A stretch of DNA of 64,000 nt from Clostridiales bacterium (GTDB taxonomy: Bacteria; Bacillota; Clostridia; Saccharofermentanales; DTU023): contig SFGY01000003.1 of the NCBI GenBank assembly GCA_004556455.1, forward strand, positions 83,910-147,909, written 5' to 3'. A program made the position numbers and the translations under genes. Shown in pieces: positions 33,679 to 42,783 of this stretch. The notes beneath the pieces were generated by a model. It searched no databases. It was given only the letters and a program-made list of their open reading frames with translations, and was not told the DNA's origin. Numbering within the stretch: position 1 is the first letter of the stretch; each line of letters begins with the position of its first letter.

Positions 33679-33775
33679 GTTCAAGGGTTTTATTCTCCAG
33701 CATCTGCTGCTGAAGGTTGGGGGATCAAAGTTCAGGGGCTTCTGCACCCCAGCATCTTCCGCTGAATTTACAGAA
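33679..33775. repeat. 51-bp imperfect tandem duplication in the operon leader
   Basis: GTTCAAGGG...CCAGCATCTGCTGCTGAA from 33679 is repeated as GTTCAGGGG...CCAGCATCTTCCGCTGAA from 33730. The remaining bases between 33562 and 34109 hold the promoter and operator and no gene that I can support. Confidence 0.6.
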
Positions 33776-33836
33776 GCAGTGAACGGATGTACAACAGGGG
33801 ATGACTGATGTACAGCACATCATGAAGAGCGACAAA

Positions 33837-33860
33837 TTTCGAGTGAGTGCTCACTCGAAA
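33837..33860. promoter_or_regulatory. TetR/FadR-like operator palindrome
   Basis: TTTCGAGTGAG and its reverse complement around a 2-nt centre. The core CGAGTGA-N4-TCACTCG has the same 7-4-7 layout as the B. subtilis FadR site (TGAATGA-N4-TCATTCA). It covers the expected transcription start of the promoter next to it, the classic position for repression. Confidence 0.7.
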
Positions 33861-33862
33861 AT

Positions 33863-33891
33863 AATTTAGACAAATGCCCTATCTTTGTCAA
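33863..33891 (-). promoter_or_regulatory. Promoter of the SCP2-aminotransferase-transketolase operon
   Basis: Minus strand TTGACA (33891-33886), 17-nt spacer, TAAATT (33868-33863). The start point would fall inside the palindrome. Confidence 0.75.
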
Positions 33892-34109
33892 CACAAGATC
33901 TGAATAAATAGCGAAAAGATCAAAAAATGGCCAGTTTTCAAAGGCAATCTTTCATTCCCGCCGTGAAAGGGGGCGCTTTTGTCAATGCACAGTAAGATTT
34001 TTCTGCTGCCCTGAATCTCATGCGCTGTTAAGGATCTGCAGTGCGGCAGGGGAGTCATGCGCACTAAGGGAGTTAAGTGCAATCCAAAACCTCACGCTTT
34101 TCCTCGAAG

Positions 34110-34967
34110 TCAGAGAGGGCTGAGTTCCGAGAGGAAGGGTTCAAAAAGGAGACCCTCCCGCGGATCGATCCCGGCGGCTTCTGTCGGCTGAATGACCCGG
34201 CTGATAAAGTCGGCGGCGCGGCGCACGGAAGCAACGAGCTCTGTGCCTTTAGCGGCTCCGGCCGTCACAATGGCGGCGAGCATGTCGCCGGTTCCGGAGC
34301 GCTTCACCCCATAGCGCGGGCTTTGCACCAGGGTGGCACGTTCTCCCGGCTCAAAGCAGAAATTAGCCATGCCTTCGCCGTCGGGAATGCCGGTGATGAC
34401 CACGGCCTTTGCGCCCCTGGCCTGCAGCCTGCGGGCAATCTCCGTAAGCTCCGCAGAACTCCAGCTCCTGCCGCCATCTGCATCATGGTAGGGAAAATCG
34501 GAAAGAAGACAGGCTTCGGTCACGTTGGGCGTGATGATGTCGGCCTGGGCGAGCAGCAAATCATAGGCCCTGACCATTTCCGGAGGAAAAGCGGAATAAC
34601 GAACACCACCTCCGCCAAGTACGGGATCGACCACAAGACGGGTGTCTTTACTCCTCAAGTCCCCCAGGATCCGGCTGACGACCTCGACTTCTTCGACCGA
34701 TCCCAGAAAGCCGCTCAGGATGCTGTCGAAGTGGACACCGAGCTTTTTCCATTCCGTGGCATAAGGGATAATATGTTCAGCAAAATCAAGGTAATAGGTG
34801 CTTTTATAGCCGGTCTGGTTGGAGAGAATGGCCGTGGGCAGAGGACAAGCCTGAACGCCCAGCGCAGAAATCAAAGGCATGGCGACGCTGAGCGAGCAGC
34901 GCCCGAGGCCGGACAGATCGTTGATCACCGCGGCTTTTTTTATGTTTTCGCTTAGATCAGCGGGCAT
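34110..34967 (-). CDS. pdxY: Pyridoxal/pyridoxine kinase
   Basis: ATP-dependent phosphorylation of B6 vitamers in salvage of PLP; 285 aa of the ribokinase fold. N-terminal INDLSGLGRCSLSVAMPLIS, substrate loop region SNQTGYKSTYY, and the anion-hole/catalytic GTGDMLAAIVTAGA (about residue 235) support this. The start at 34967 overlaps the prolyl aminopeptidase stop by 11 nt. PdxY and PdxK cannot be separated safely by eye. It could supply PLP to the aminotransferases of this region. Confidence 0.88.
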   Translation of the reverse strand: MPADLSENIKKAAVINDLSGLGRCSLSVAMPLISALGVQACPLPTAILSNQTGYKSTYYLDFAEHIIPYATEWKKLGVHFDSILSGFLGSVEEVEVVSRILGDLRSKDTRLVVDPVLGGGGVRYSAFPPEMVRAYDLLLAQADIITPNVTEACLLSDFPYHDADGGRSWSSAELTEIARRLQARGAKAVVITGIPDGEGMANFCFEPGERATLVQSPRYGVKRSGTGDMLAAIVTAGAAKGTELVASVRRAADFISRVIQPTEAAGIDPREGLLFEPFLSELSPL

Positions 34968-35931
34968 AGCGTTTATAGCGTTCGACGGCCGAGAGCAAGG
35001 CCTCGGCGATCTCCTCTTCTCCCGAAGAATGACCGGCGAGCGGAGCAATTTGCAGCTCACAATTCCTGAACCCCCGGGCGAGTTTCCAGGCCGTTTCCGG
35101 CGGGCAGATCATGTCGTAACGACCATTGACGATAAAGCAGGGGATATCGGCAATTTTAGCCTGTTGTTTCAGAATGATGCTGCCGGCTTTGTCGAGCTCG
35201 TTGTTGAGGAAGTAGTGGCACTCAATTTTGGAGATGGCAATGGCCTTGTAGAGAGCATCAGCCTCACCTTCGTCATCTTCAGCACGGGGGCTTGACGGTG
35301 CAGGGTCGAGACAGAGCAGAGAACCTTCCCAGCCGGCCCAGGCAAGACAGGCGGCGTTACGGGTGGCCTCATCTTCTGAATTGAAAAGGGCATAATAGCT
35401 GCGGACAATCTCCTGTGGCGCCGTGTCTTTGGGCAGAACGGAGAGGAATTTTTCCCAGTTTTCGGGGAAAAAACGCGCGGCACCGCCGCCGATAAACCAG
35501 TCGATTTCGTCTTGAGTGCAGAGAAAAATCCCACGGAGGATCAGGGCGTTCACGCGCTCAGGAGCGTGGAGCGCGTAGAGCAGAGCCAGGGTAGAACCCC
35601 AGCTGCCGCCAAAAACGATCCAGGAATCGATGCTGAGGTGTCGGCGCAGTTTTTCAATATCCTCAACGAGATCCCGGCTGGTATTTTCACGCAGTTCCCC
35701 ATGTGGGCGGCTCAGGCCGCAGCCACGCTGGTCAAAGAGCACAATGCGGTAAAAGTCAGGATCAAAGTACTGGCGGTGGTAGGGCTGTGTGCCGCTCCCC
35801 GGTCCGCCGTGGAGAAAGAGTATGGCCTTGCCTTCAGGATTGCCCGATTCTTCGTAGTAGATTTCGTGCAGTTCGGAAACTTTCAGATAGCCTTTATGGG
35901 TGGGTTCGATGGGGGGAAAATAGTCGGCCAT
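34957..35931 (-). CDS. pip: Prolyl aminopeptidase (S33 family)
   Basis: Cytoplasmic alpha/beta hydrolase, 324 aa, that removes N-terminal proline from peptides. Oxyanion motif HGGPGSG, FDQRGCGLSRP, nucleophile elbow GGSWGSTLALLYALHAPE (Ser about 114), Asp in GRYDMICPPETAW, and His in AGHSSGE. AAGGAG precedes the ATG. It fits with the peptide import and M20 peptidase genes upstream in the window. The 387 nt between it and the serpin gene hold short duplications (GACGGAAGATG twice near 36090) and no gene. Confidence 0.93.
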   Translation of the reverse strand: MADYFPPIEPTHKGYLKVSELHEIYYEESGNPEGKAILFLHGGPGSGTQPYHRQYFDPDFYRIVLFDQRGCGLSRPHGELRENTSRDLVEDIEKLRRHLSIDSWIVFGGSWGSTLALLYALHAPERVNALILRGIFLCTQDEIDWFIGGGAARFFPENWEKFLSVLPKDTAPQEIVRSYYALFNSEDEATRNAACLAWAGWEGSLLCLDPAPSSPRAEDDEGEADALYKAIAISKIECHYFLNNELDKAGSIILKQQAKIADIPCFIVNGRYDMICPPETAWKLARGFRNCELQIAPLAGHSSGEEEIAEALLSAVERYKRYAR

Positions 35932-36318
35932 GGCTTGCTCCTTAACCTTTCTCCTTTATTTTTGCTCCCTTAAACTATTTTTAAGAAGATCTGACTTAAG
36001 TGTTGCGATTGAAAACAACTGAATTTCAGCAGCTTCAGTTGTATATCCTCAGCTGCTTCAGCAGTTGAGCTTCCAGTTCAATATACACTAGACGGAAGAT
36101 GGACGGAAGATGCTTAGAACCAGACGGAATATGAATGAGATGCTGGCATTGAGGATGTAATGTACAGAACAATGAAAACGAGGATATTCCTGGAGATATT
36201 CATCTTGATATGATGTATGATAAATCAATAAAGTTGAAGAGATCATCAACAGCCCGCCACATCAGCCCGCAGGCTGCCCGGATCAAAATCAGCTTCACAC
36301 TGCGGAGGAGAACTGCTT

Positions 36319-38028
36319 ATGCCCCATAGATCATCATTAAAAGGCCGGATACTCTGTCTTTCCCTGGCCGTCTTACTGCTCGTTTCAGCGATTCCCTTCC
36401 TTCATTCCTTCGCAGGAAAAGCAGCACAGGTTTTTGCTGAGGAAGTTGCAGATGAGCTGGCGCCCTATCGTGCGACCCCTCTGAATCGTTCTTTTAAGCT
36501 CCCCGGCAAAGCGCCGAAGTGGGAGGAAGGCGAAAAAGAGGCCTTGCGGGAGCAGATGAAAAAGACTTTGCCAGCCCTGGCCTCTGAATTCAGCGAAGGC
36601 GAAGGGAATCAGATTTTCTCTCCTCTGGCCGCTTATCGTCAGCTTTCAGTGGCTGCAGAGCTTTCCTGCGGGGATCTGCAAAAAGATTTGCTGGCGTTTC
36701 TTGGGGCCTCATCCCCGGAGAAGCTTCGTTCAGCCGTTAAGAAAAGTCTTATCGAGGAACGCCGGGCGGCCATACGTAAAAACACAGGCCGCCATTTTAT
36801 CAGTGAGCGCTCGCTCTGGCTCAACGCCAATACCCCCGAAGAGGCCGAAGCTCTGAAAGAAACTTTGCAGAAATGTGCTGAAAATACCTACACAAACAGC
36901 TATGCTCTGCCCTTTGCGGCTGGCGCGGCTCACTTTTCAGTGAGTGCCTGGCTGCGCTCCCTGCGCCCGGATGGAGGCTTTTACTTCGCCTCTCAGCCGA
37001 CAGCAGCGGGGCAGGCTTCACTCTTTTCCGTTCCTCTTTATCGCAATGCTCAGTGTCTGCAATGCGCCCCCCATCACGTGGAAAGGGGGACATTTACTCG
37101 GGCGAATGGTCAGACTGCAGAGGTCGATTTTCTTTTCCTTGATGAAAGTGAGGCCGAAGTCTCTGAGACGGAGAACTTTCAGCGCGTGAGTCTGCCCCTG
37201 GGCGAAGATCGTCTCACCCTGATTCAGGCGAAGGACGGGGTACAGCCCGAAGGAGATGACCCGCTCGCCAGGCTGCTGTCCAGGCCAAAAGATCTGGAAG
37301 AAGCGCTCTTTGGCGGATCCATGGAAACCCGTGCCGTGCATCTTGAGATTCCGTTATTTGAACTCAACGATCAGCCTGTGCTCAATGAAACATATAAAAA
37401 ATTAGGCTTTGACGGGCTTTTCAAAGCGGATGAGAAGAATTTTTCCCAGCCGTCGCTGAGCTTTTTTGACTTTAGCCAGGAGCTGAGCCTGAAACTCACA
37501 CCCTTTGGCCTGAATGTTATGGAAGAGAGCGGCGCTTTCCGTCCTGCGCTGGAAAAAGCAGGTGATGAGGATCCCGCATCGCCAGGCACTGTGGCCGAGA
37601 GTTCGGTGAAAGAGAGCCGCTCTGAAGTTTCGACAGCTGCTGATGAAACGGCGACAAAGTCGCTGTCCGGACAAAAGGAAGACGAGTCTTCTGGAGCCGG
37701 GGAAACTTTGGCCTCAGAGGGACAGCGTCAGCGTGAAGATTTCCCTGAAGAAGCTCCGCATTTCCGCTTCGACCGGCCTTTTATGCTTCTTCTGGATGGT
37801 CCCGAAGGCCTGCTCTATTTTGCGATTGTGCGTGATCCTTCGCTTGTTCTTCCTCCTGTGACGCTTGTCAAAGCGCAGCAGCCCGTGGCTCCGGCCCCTG
37901 CCGCTCCTGTACCGGCAGCCCCTGTACCAACGATTCCCCAGGGGCATGCCCCGGATGAAACGACACCTTTTGGCCGCCCTTACTCGTTACCTGTCGGCGT
38001 TACCGTCGCCACACAAAAATCCGGGTGA
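36319..38028 (+). CDS. Secreted serpin-family protein with replaced reactive-centre loop
   Basis: 569 aa with a signal peptide (about 1-40). Serpin landmarks: IFSPLAAYRQLSVAAELSCG (helix B), the ADRPF-like RFDRPFMLLLDGPEGLLYFA and IVRDP at the end. The usual hinge and reactive-centre stretch (E-x-G-T-E-A-A-A) between strand 5A and RFDRPF is not recognisable. Instead there are about 75 residues of Ser/Glu/Thr/Ala low complexity (about 415-490). A Pro/Ala-rich tail (PVAPAPAAPVPAAPVP) follows. Inhibitory action is therefore doubtful. The gene is 38 nt before a secreted S41 protease-like gene on the same strand, so they may act as a pair. Confidence 0.78.
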   Translation: MPHRSSLKGRILCLSLAVLLLVSAIPFLHSFAGKAAQVFAEEVADELAPYRATPLNRSFKLPGKAPKWEEGEKEALREQMKKTLPALASEFSEGEGNQIFSPLAAYRQLSVAAELSCGDLQKDLLAFLGASSPEKLRSAVKKSLIEERRAAIRKNTGRHFISERSLWLNANTPEEAEALKETLQKCAENTYTNSYALPFAAGAAHFSVSAWLRSLRPDGGFYFASQPTAAGQASLFSVPLYRNAQCLQCAPHHVERGTFTRANGQTAEVDFLFLDESEAEVSETENFQRVSLPLGEDRLTLIQAKDGVQPEGDDPLARLLSRPKDLEEALFGGSMETRAVHLEIPLFELNDQPVLNETYKKLGFDGLFKADEKNFSQPSLSFFDFSQELSLKLTPFGLNVMEESGAFRPALEKAGDEDPASPGTVAESSVKESRSEVSTAADETATKSLSGQKEDESSGAGETLASEGQRQREDFPEEAPHFRFDRPFMLLLDGPEGLLYFAIVRDPSLVLPPVTLVKAQQPVAPAPAAPVPAAPVPTIPQGHAPDETTPFGRPYSLPVGVTVATQKSG

Positions 38029-38066
38029 GGGCACTGTGACTGATGTCTCCGTGCGAGAACAAAAAA

Positions 38067-40790
38067 ATGAAACGTAAAACTTTAACCTTCCTCCTGGCGC
38101 TCATCTTTTTGATCGGCACCATCTTTCCTTCTGCTTTGATTTCGGCCCAATCTTTTCTTTCGGAAGAAGCCATGCAGGAGGATTATGCTTTTTTCTGGCG
38201 CGTCTTGAACGAGGCCTATCCGCAAATGGCTGCTCTGCCGGTGCAGGGCGCGAGTCTGAAAGCTCTTCAATATGTTTACCGACCGCAGCCCGAGTTGATG
38301 AACAGTGCAGAGACTTACGCCGCTCACTATGCCAGCCTGGTCAGTGAACTCTGTGGAGGCGATATTATTGGTCACCTCGAGGTTGTAGAACCGGGTCTGA
38401 GCTACGACACGCACTACAGCGAAGAATATGATTTTGCCTGTGAAGCGGGGGCTGATCTGGAGAGTGACCCTTGGTTTTCACCTTTTGAAACCCGCGCATC
38501 TCGCTCCTTTTACGGCTGGAAAGGACGTCCGGACAACAAGGGTTGGGAGACGACCGATCCTTCCGACGAAGTGCAGACCGCAGGGCCGAATTTCAGCTGG
38601 AGCATGGATGCGGAAAAAGGCATCGCCAGCTGCCGGGTGGAGAGCTTTTCCCTGGAAAATCTTGCGTCTGATGCACCGGCTATTGAAGCGATGTATGACG
38701 CCATTGCGGAAATGGACACCCTTATCATCGATGTGCGGGGGAATCCCGGCGGACTGGCGCAGTACTGGCTCAAGTTTTTTGTTCAGCCAAATCTCGATCA
38801 CGATATTGACCTGCGCCTCTGGGGCCTTTACCGCCAATCTGAACTGACAAAGCCCTTTACTCAGGACATTGAAAATTACTGGGGAGATCCGCGCCCTTAT
38901 GAAGCTGGAGAAGAGGGAGAAGAGCTTTCCACTGGGACAGAGCTAAGAGAAAAAGCTGAGCAAACAGAGGAAGTCAAACAAAGCGAGCCAACAACACGCC
39001 CAGATGGACTGGAACCAAGAGCAGAAGCGACGCAAACGGAGGCAAGTGAACAAGATCAGGTCACAGAGGCAACAGAGGCGGAGGAAAGCGGCGTCAGCGA
39101 AACTCTCGAATTTCCCGGCATCACTGTTTTTACAGAATTGACCGAGCGCAGTGAGCTGCCTCAGCGTATCAAGCTTGACCCGGCTGAGACCTCTGAGCTT
39201 AGTGGAACGATCTGTGATCACTACTTTATCGAAGCGCTCGGCAGTGAAAAACGCTTCAAGGGCAAGATTGTGCTCCTGGTGGATGAGAACAGTTACTCGG
39301 CCACGGACACTTTTGCCGCCTTCTGCAAGCGCAGCGGATTTGCCAGAGTGGTCGGACGGCCCACGGGAGGCGACGGCGTCTGCTGTATTCCCGTCTATTT
39401 TTCTCTGCCGGCCTCCGGGCTGATCCTGCGCCTCAATATGGTCTATGGCCTCAATGAAGACGGTGCTTCCAACGAGCGCTTCGGTACGCCTCCGGATTTG
39501 CTGAGCCAGGATTCGGCCTCGGCGTTGCAGGATGCAGAACAAAGCAGTATAAGCCCGCGACCGCTTTCATCTCTGACAGCGGCTGAGCGAGCCGAAGACT
39601 TTCACAATTTCTGGGATATCCTCAGAAATGCCTATCCCATGCTGTCCTATCTCGAACGCAAGGGCGCTCAGGCGGATGAAGTCGAAGCAGAATACGCAGA
39701 GCGACTGAATGAACTGGCCTTGAGCGATGATCCTCAGAGTTCAATCAATTTTTATGCGGAACAAATTCGGAGACTGGAGAGAGCAGAAGGAATGGTGGGG
39801 CACCTTTCCGTTGTCGGTCTCAGCAACGATTTGCTCAATTCAGATTACCAGACCTACTGTTATATGAAGGAACAGCAGCAGAGTGATCCCTGGCAGCAGA
39901 TGATGAGCAGTTTTTTTGAAAATCCTGCGGTGCTGCAGTTTTATCAGCTGAAAAAAGAAGCTCGTGAGGACGAAAGCAAGCCGCCCTCGATGAAGATTCC
40001 CAATAACCTGAGCTTTATGAGCAATGCCGGGGAAAACTGGGCCTATGTGGCGATCCATTCCTTTCTCAATGACCGCAACGATGACGAAGCTCCGCTCAGG
40101 GATTTTTTTGTCTCCTCTGAAAAACTTGGCATCAGGAATATGATTGTTGATTTGCGAGGCAACCTGGGGGGGTACAACGATTACTGGCTCAATAACATCG
40201 TCGCGCCGAATATCCGCCAGCCGTTGCAGATCGAAAATATTGGCCTCTACCAGGAAAATTACCGTACCAGACCCTTTATGGCCTACTACGCTTCCACCAG
40301 CTTTGAAGAGGATATGGCCGCGATGCTGGAGGCGGGGCCGCTGCCTTCCCTGATTTTTAACTGGAATCGCAGGGAGAGAAAGCTGCCGCCCCTGCCCGCG
40401 CTGGTGGAGAGCGATGTGAGCGGCCTGGATAAAGCCTTTCAGGAAACCATTCGTGTCGATAAAACAGAAGAACAGCCACTTTTCACCGGGCAGTTCTGGC
40501 TGCTCTGTGACCGCGACAGTTATTCGGCTTCGGAGTATTTTCTCAGCTTTGCCAAGCGTACGGGTTTTGCCCGTATTGTCGGCGAAGAGAGCGGTGGCGA
40601 TGGCTCCTGCGTGGTGACCATTTACAGTCTTCTGCCCAATTCAGGTCTGCTTCTACGCTATAATGTCTTATACGGCTTAAATCCGGATGGGAGCTGCAGC
40701 GAAGAACATGCAACTGCTCCCGATGTGCCCGTAACCCCGGGTGAAGACGCCCTGTCTCGCTGCCTGGAGCTCATTAAAGAAGCACAGTAG
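38067..40790 (+). CDS. Secreted protein with two tandem S41 (tail-specific protease-like) domains
   Basis: 907 aa from the ATG at 38067 (an ATG at 38043 is also possible; the ribosome site is weak for both). Signal peptide at about 1-29. Domain 1 (about 35-475) begins EDYAFFWRVLNEAYPQM. Domain 2 (about 505-905) begins EDFHNFWDILRNAYPML. Each has the oxyanion Gly block (RGNPGGLAQYWLKFF; RGNLGGYNDYWLNNI) and a serine motif (NSYSATDTF near 412; DSYSASEYF near 819). In both, the CtpA catalytic-Lys motif TxGKG is TGGDG or SGGDG, so a Ser-Lys dyad is absent. IRBP- and tricorn-like S41 members also lack it. A 70-residue Glu/Thr/Gln insert lies in domain 1. Confidence 0.82.
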   Translation: MKRKTLTFLLALIFLIGTIFPSALISAQSFLSEEAMQEDYAFFWRVLNEAYPQMAALPVQGASLKALQYVYRPQPELMNSAETYAAHYASLVSELCGGDIIGHLEVVEPGLSYDTHYSEEYDFACEAGADLESDPWFSPFETRASRSFYGWKGRPDNKGWETTDPSDEVQTAGPNFSWSMDAEKGIASCRVESFSLENLASDAPAIEAMYDAIAEMDTLIIDVRGNPGGLAQYWLKFFVQPNLDHDIDLRLWGLYRQSELTKPFTQDIENYWGDPRPYEAGEEGEELSTGTELREKAEQTEEVKQSEPTTRPDGLEPRAEATQTEASEQDQVTEATEAEESGVSETLEFPGITVFTELTERSELPQRIKLDPAETSELSGTICDHYFIEALGSEKRFKGKIVLLVDENSYSATDTFAAFCKRSGFARVVGRPTGGDGVCCIPVYFSLPASGLILRLNMVYGLNEDGASNERFGTPPDLLSQDSASALQDAEQSSISPRPLSSLTAAERAEDFHNFWDILRNAYPMLSYLERKGAQADEVEAEYAERLNELALSDDPQSSINFYAEQIRRLERAEGMVGHLSVVGLSNDLLNSDYQTYCYMKEQQQSDPWQQMMSSFFENPAVLQFYQLKKEAREDESKPPSMKIPNNLSFMSNAGENWAYVAIHSFLNDRNDDEAPLRDFFVSSEKLGIRNMIVDLRGNLGGYNDYWLNNIVAPNIRQPLQIENIGLYQENYRTRPFMAYYASTSFEEDMAAMLEAGPLPSLIFNWNRRERKLPPLPALVESDVSGLDKAFQETIRVDKTEEQPLFTGQFWLLCDRDSYSASEYFLSFAKRTGFARIVGEESGGDGSCVVTIYSLLPNSGLLLRYNVLYGLNPDGSCSEEHATAPDVPVTPGEDALSRCLELIKEAQ

Positions 40791-40955
40791 ACGAACAGAT
40801 TCACTCACGCAGTGAAGAAACAAATGAACGAACCACTGAAACAAATGAACAAACAACTGTAGAAGAACACATGAGCTTAAAGAACTGCCTCGAAGAGACG
40901 CCTTAAAGATCGAAGAAATGCCTTAAAAAAGTCTTATAGAAAGAAGAGAGTAAAA

Positions 40956-41516
40956 ATGAACGAAACACTCCAATCTATTTTCTCGCGCAGCAGCACACGC
41001 AAATTCATGGCTCAGAAAGTCAGTGCAGAAGACATAGAAGTTCTGAAAAAGGCGGCCCTGGCAGCGCCTACAGCGCGCAATCTGCAGGAGCTGCGTTTTG
41101 CCTTTGTGGAAGATCAGGAGCTTATCACCAGGATCAGCGACGAGGTTTTTCGACGGATGGATGAAGAGCAGAACAGCGCCGGGAAAAAGCTGATGCAGGA
41201 ACGCCGGGCAGCGAATGTTTTCTATGGAGCGCCGCTGGTCGTACTCATTTCCGCCCGTGAGGAAAAATGGTCGGAACTGGATGCGGGCATTGCTGTGCAG
41301 ACCCTGGCTCTGGCGGCGGAATCCCTCGGCCTCGGCTCGTGTATTATCGGCATGGTTGACACGGCCTTCCAGCGCTGCCGGGAGGCCAATCTTCCGGCCC
41401 TTTTCGCTATGAGTGAGGAAGAAAGCTTCCGCATTGCCATTGCCATCGGTTATAAAGCCATGGAAAAGGAACCCCACCAGCCTGAGGTCCCGGAAGCAAT
41501 TCGCTGCTTTAACTGA
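40956..41516 (+). CDS. Nitroreductase-family flavoprotein
   Basis: FMN-dependent oxidoreductase, 186 aa. N-terminal SRSSTRKFMAQKVSAEDIE and ALAAPTARNLQELRF form the FMN phosphate site. The second FMN/dimer block is GIAVQTLALAAESLGLGSC. The natural substrate of such proteins is rarely known. It is 15 nt upstream of the PatB-like gene, so co-expressed. The 165 nt before it is a low-complexity purine-rich leader with repeated AAACAAATGAAC units. Confidence 0.9.
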   Translation: MNETLQSIFSRSSTRKFMAQKVSAEDIEVLKKAALAAPTARNLQELRFAFVEDQELITRISDEVFRRMDEEQNSAGKKLMQERRAANVFYGAPLVVLISAREEKWSELDAGIAVQTLALAAESLGLGSCIIGMVDTAFQRCREANLPALFAMSEEESFRIAIAIGYKAMEKEPHQPEVPEAIRCFN

Positions 41517-41531
41517 GAGCCGGAGGAACCT

Positions 41532-42722
41532 ATGAATTTTGATCAAAACATTGAACGCAGAGGAACCGCTTCCATTAAATGGGATCTGCTGGACAAGGTT
41601 TTCGGCGCACGCGCCGATGAGGATTGCCTCCCCCTCTGGGTGGCCGATATGGACTTCCCGGCCCCGGAGGCCGTCATCACCGAGCTGAAAAAACGTGTCG
41701 ATCACGGGATTTTCGGCTATAGCTTTGCCGATGATGAGTTTTGGCAGATCGCTGTCGCGTATATCCGGCGTCACTATCACTGGGAGGTGGAGCCTGACTG
41801 GCTGAACACCACCCCGGGTATAGTCCCGGCCCTGAGTGCTGCCGTTGCGGCCTTCTGTAAGCCGGGCGATAAGGTCATGAGCTTTACCCCGGCCTATGGA
41901 CCCTTTTTTGACGTGAGTGAAGAAAATGGCTGTGACTTTGTCGATTTGCCCCTGCAGCTTGATGAAAAGGGCCAGGCTTCGATTGATTTTTCTGCGATGG
42001 AAAAGGCTGTCGATGAAAGCTGCAGACTTTTCCTCCTCTGTTCCCCGCACAACCCCAGTGGACGGGTCTGGTCCCGTGAAGAACTGACCCGGATCGGAGA
42101 TTTTTGTGTTCAGCACAATCTTATTTTGATCTCCGATGAGATTCATGCGGATTTCCTCTATGACGGGCGTTCGTCGCTCAGTATCGCATCGCTGGATCCT
42201 CGCTATGCCGAACGAAGCGTGACTTGTTTCGCGCCGAGCAAGACCTACAATATCGCCGGGCTTGGCGCTTCGATCATCGTGATTCCGAACCCTGAGCTTA
42301 AAGCGCGCTTTGATAAGGAAAAAAATCGCCGTCATCTCAACGGTGACCTGCTCAGCCTGACCGCCCTTAAAGCGGCGTGGAGCCAGGGGGACGAATATTT
42401 GCAGGAACTTCTTGTTTATCTCCAGGCCAACCGCGATCTGGCCTATGAGCAGATTAACGCCTGCCCCGGCCTTAAGGCAGCTCTTCCGGAAGCCACTTAT
42501 CTCCTCTGGATTGACTGCCGGGAACTCATGCGGCAAAAGGGCTATACAAGCCAGGACCAGCTCTCCGACTTTTTTGTCCATCAGGCGAAAGTTTGCCTGA
42601 ACCCGGGAACCTTCTTCGGCTCCCATGGAGAGGGTTTTGTGCGCCTCAACTTCGGCTGCCCGCGCGCGCGTCTGCTTGAAGCTCTTCGCCGCATTCGTGA
42701 GGCCTCCGGGTGCATGGTATAA
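41532..42722 (+). CDS. PatB/MalY-type pyridoxal-phosphate C-S lyase / aminotransferase
   Basis: 396 aa, fold type I PLP enzyme. PatB/MalY members cleave cystathionine or other cysteine conjugates. Family signature LPLWVADMDFPAPEAV near residue 34, TPGIVPALSAAV, CSPHNPSGRVW, SDEIHADFLYDG, and PLP Lys in FAPSKTYNIAGLGAS (about residue 240). GGAGG precedes the ATG. Pairing with a nitroreductase suggests xenobiotic or sulfur metabolism, but this is weak inference. Confidence 0.92.
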   Translation: MNFDQNIERRGTASIKWDLLDKVFGARADEDCLPLWVADMDFPAPEAVITELKKRVDHGIFGYSFADDEFWQIAVAYIRRHYHWEVEPDWLNTTPGIVPALSAAVAAFCKPGDKVMSFTPAYGPFFDVSEENGCDFVDLPLQLDEKGQASIDFSAMEKAVDESCRLFLLCSPHNPSGRVWSREELTRIGDFCVQHNLILISDEIHADFLYDGRSSLSIASLDPRYAERSVTCFAPSKTYNIAGLGASIIVIPNPELKARFDKEKNRRHLNGDLLSLTALKAAWSQGDEYLQELLVYLQANRDLAYEQINACPGLKAALPEATYLLWIDCRELMRQKGYTSQDQLSDFFVHQAKVCLNPGTFFGSHGEGFVRLNFGCPRARLLEALRRIREASGCMV

Positions 42723-42783
42723 TTAAAAGATCAACGAGATGTTTGAAGCCAAGGAGCAGAAGAGCAAAACAGGGAGGTTCCCC

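Noticed and set aside
40923..42626. 567-codon minus-strand open frame opposite the nitroreductase and PatB genes
   Set aside because: Antisense shadow crossing two well-supported genes; no recognisable domain.
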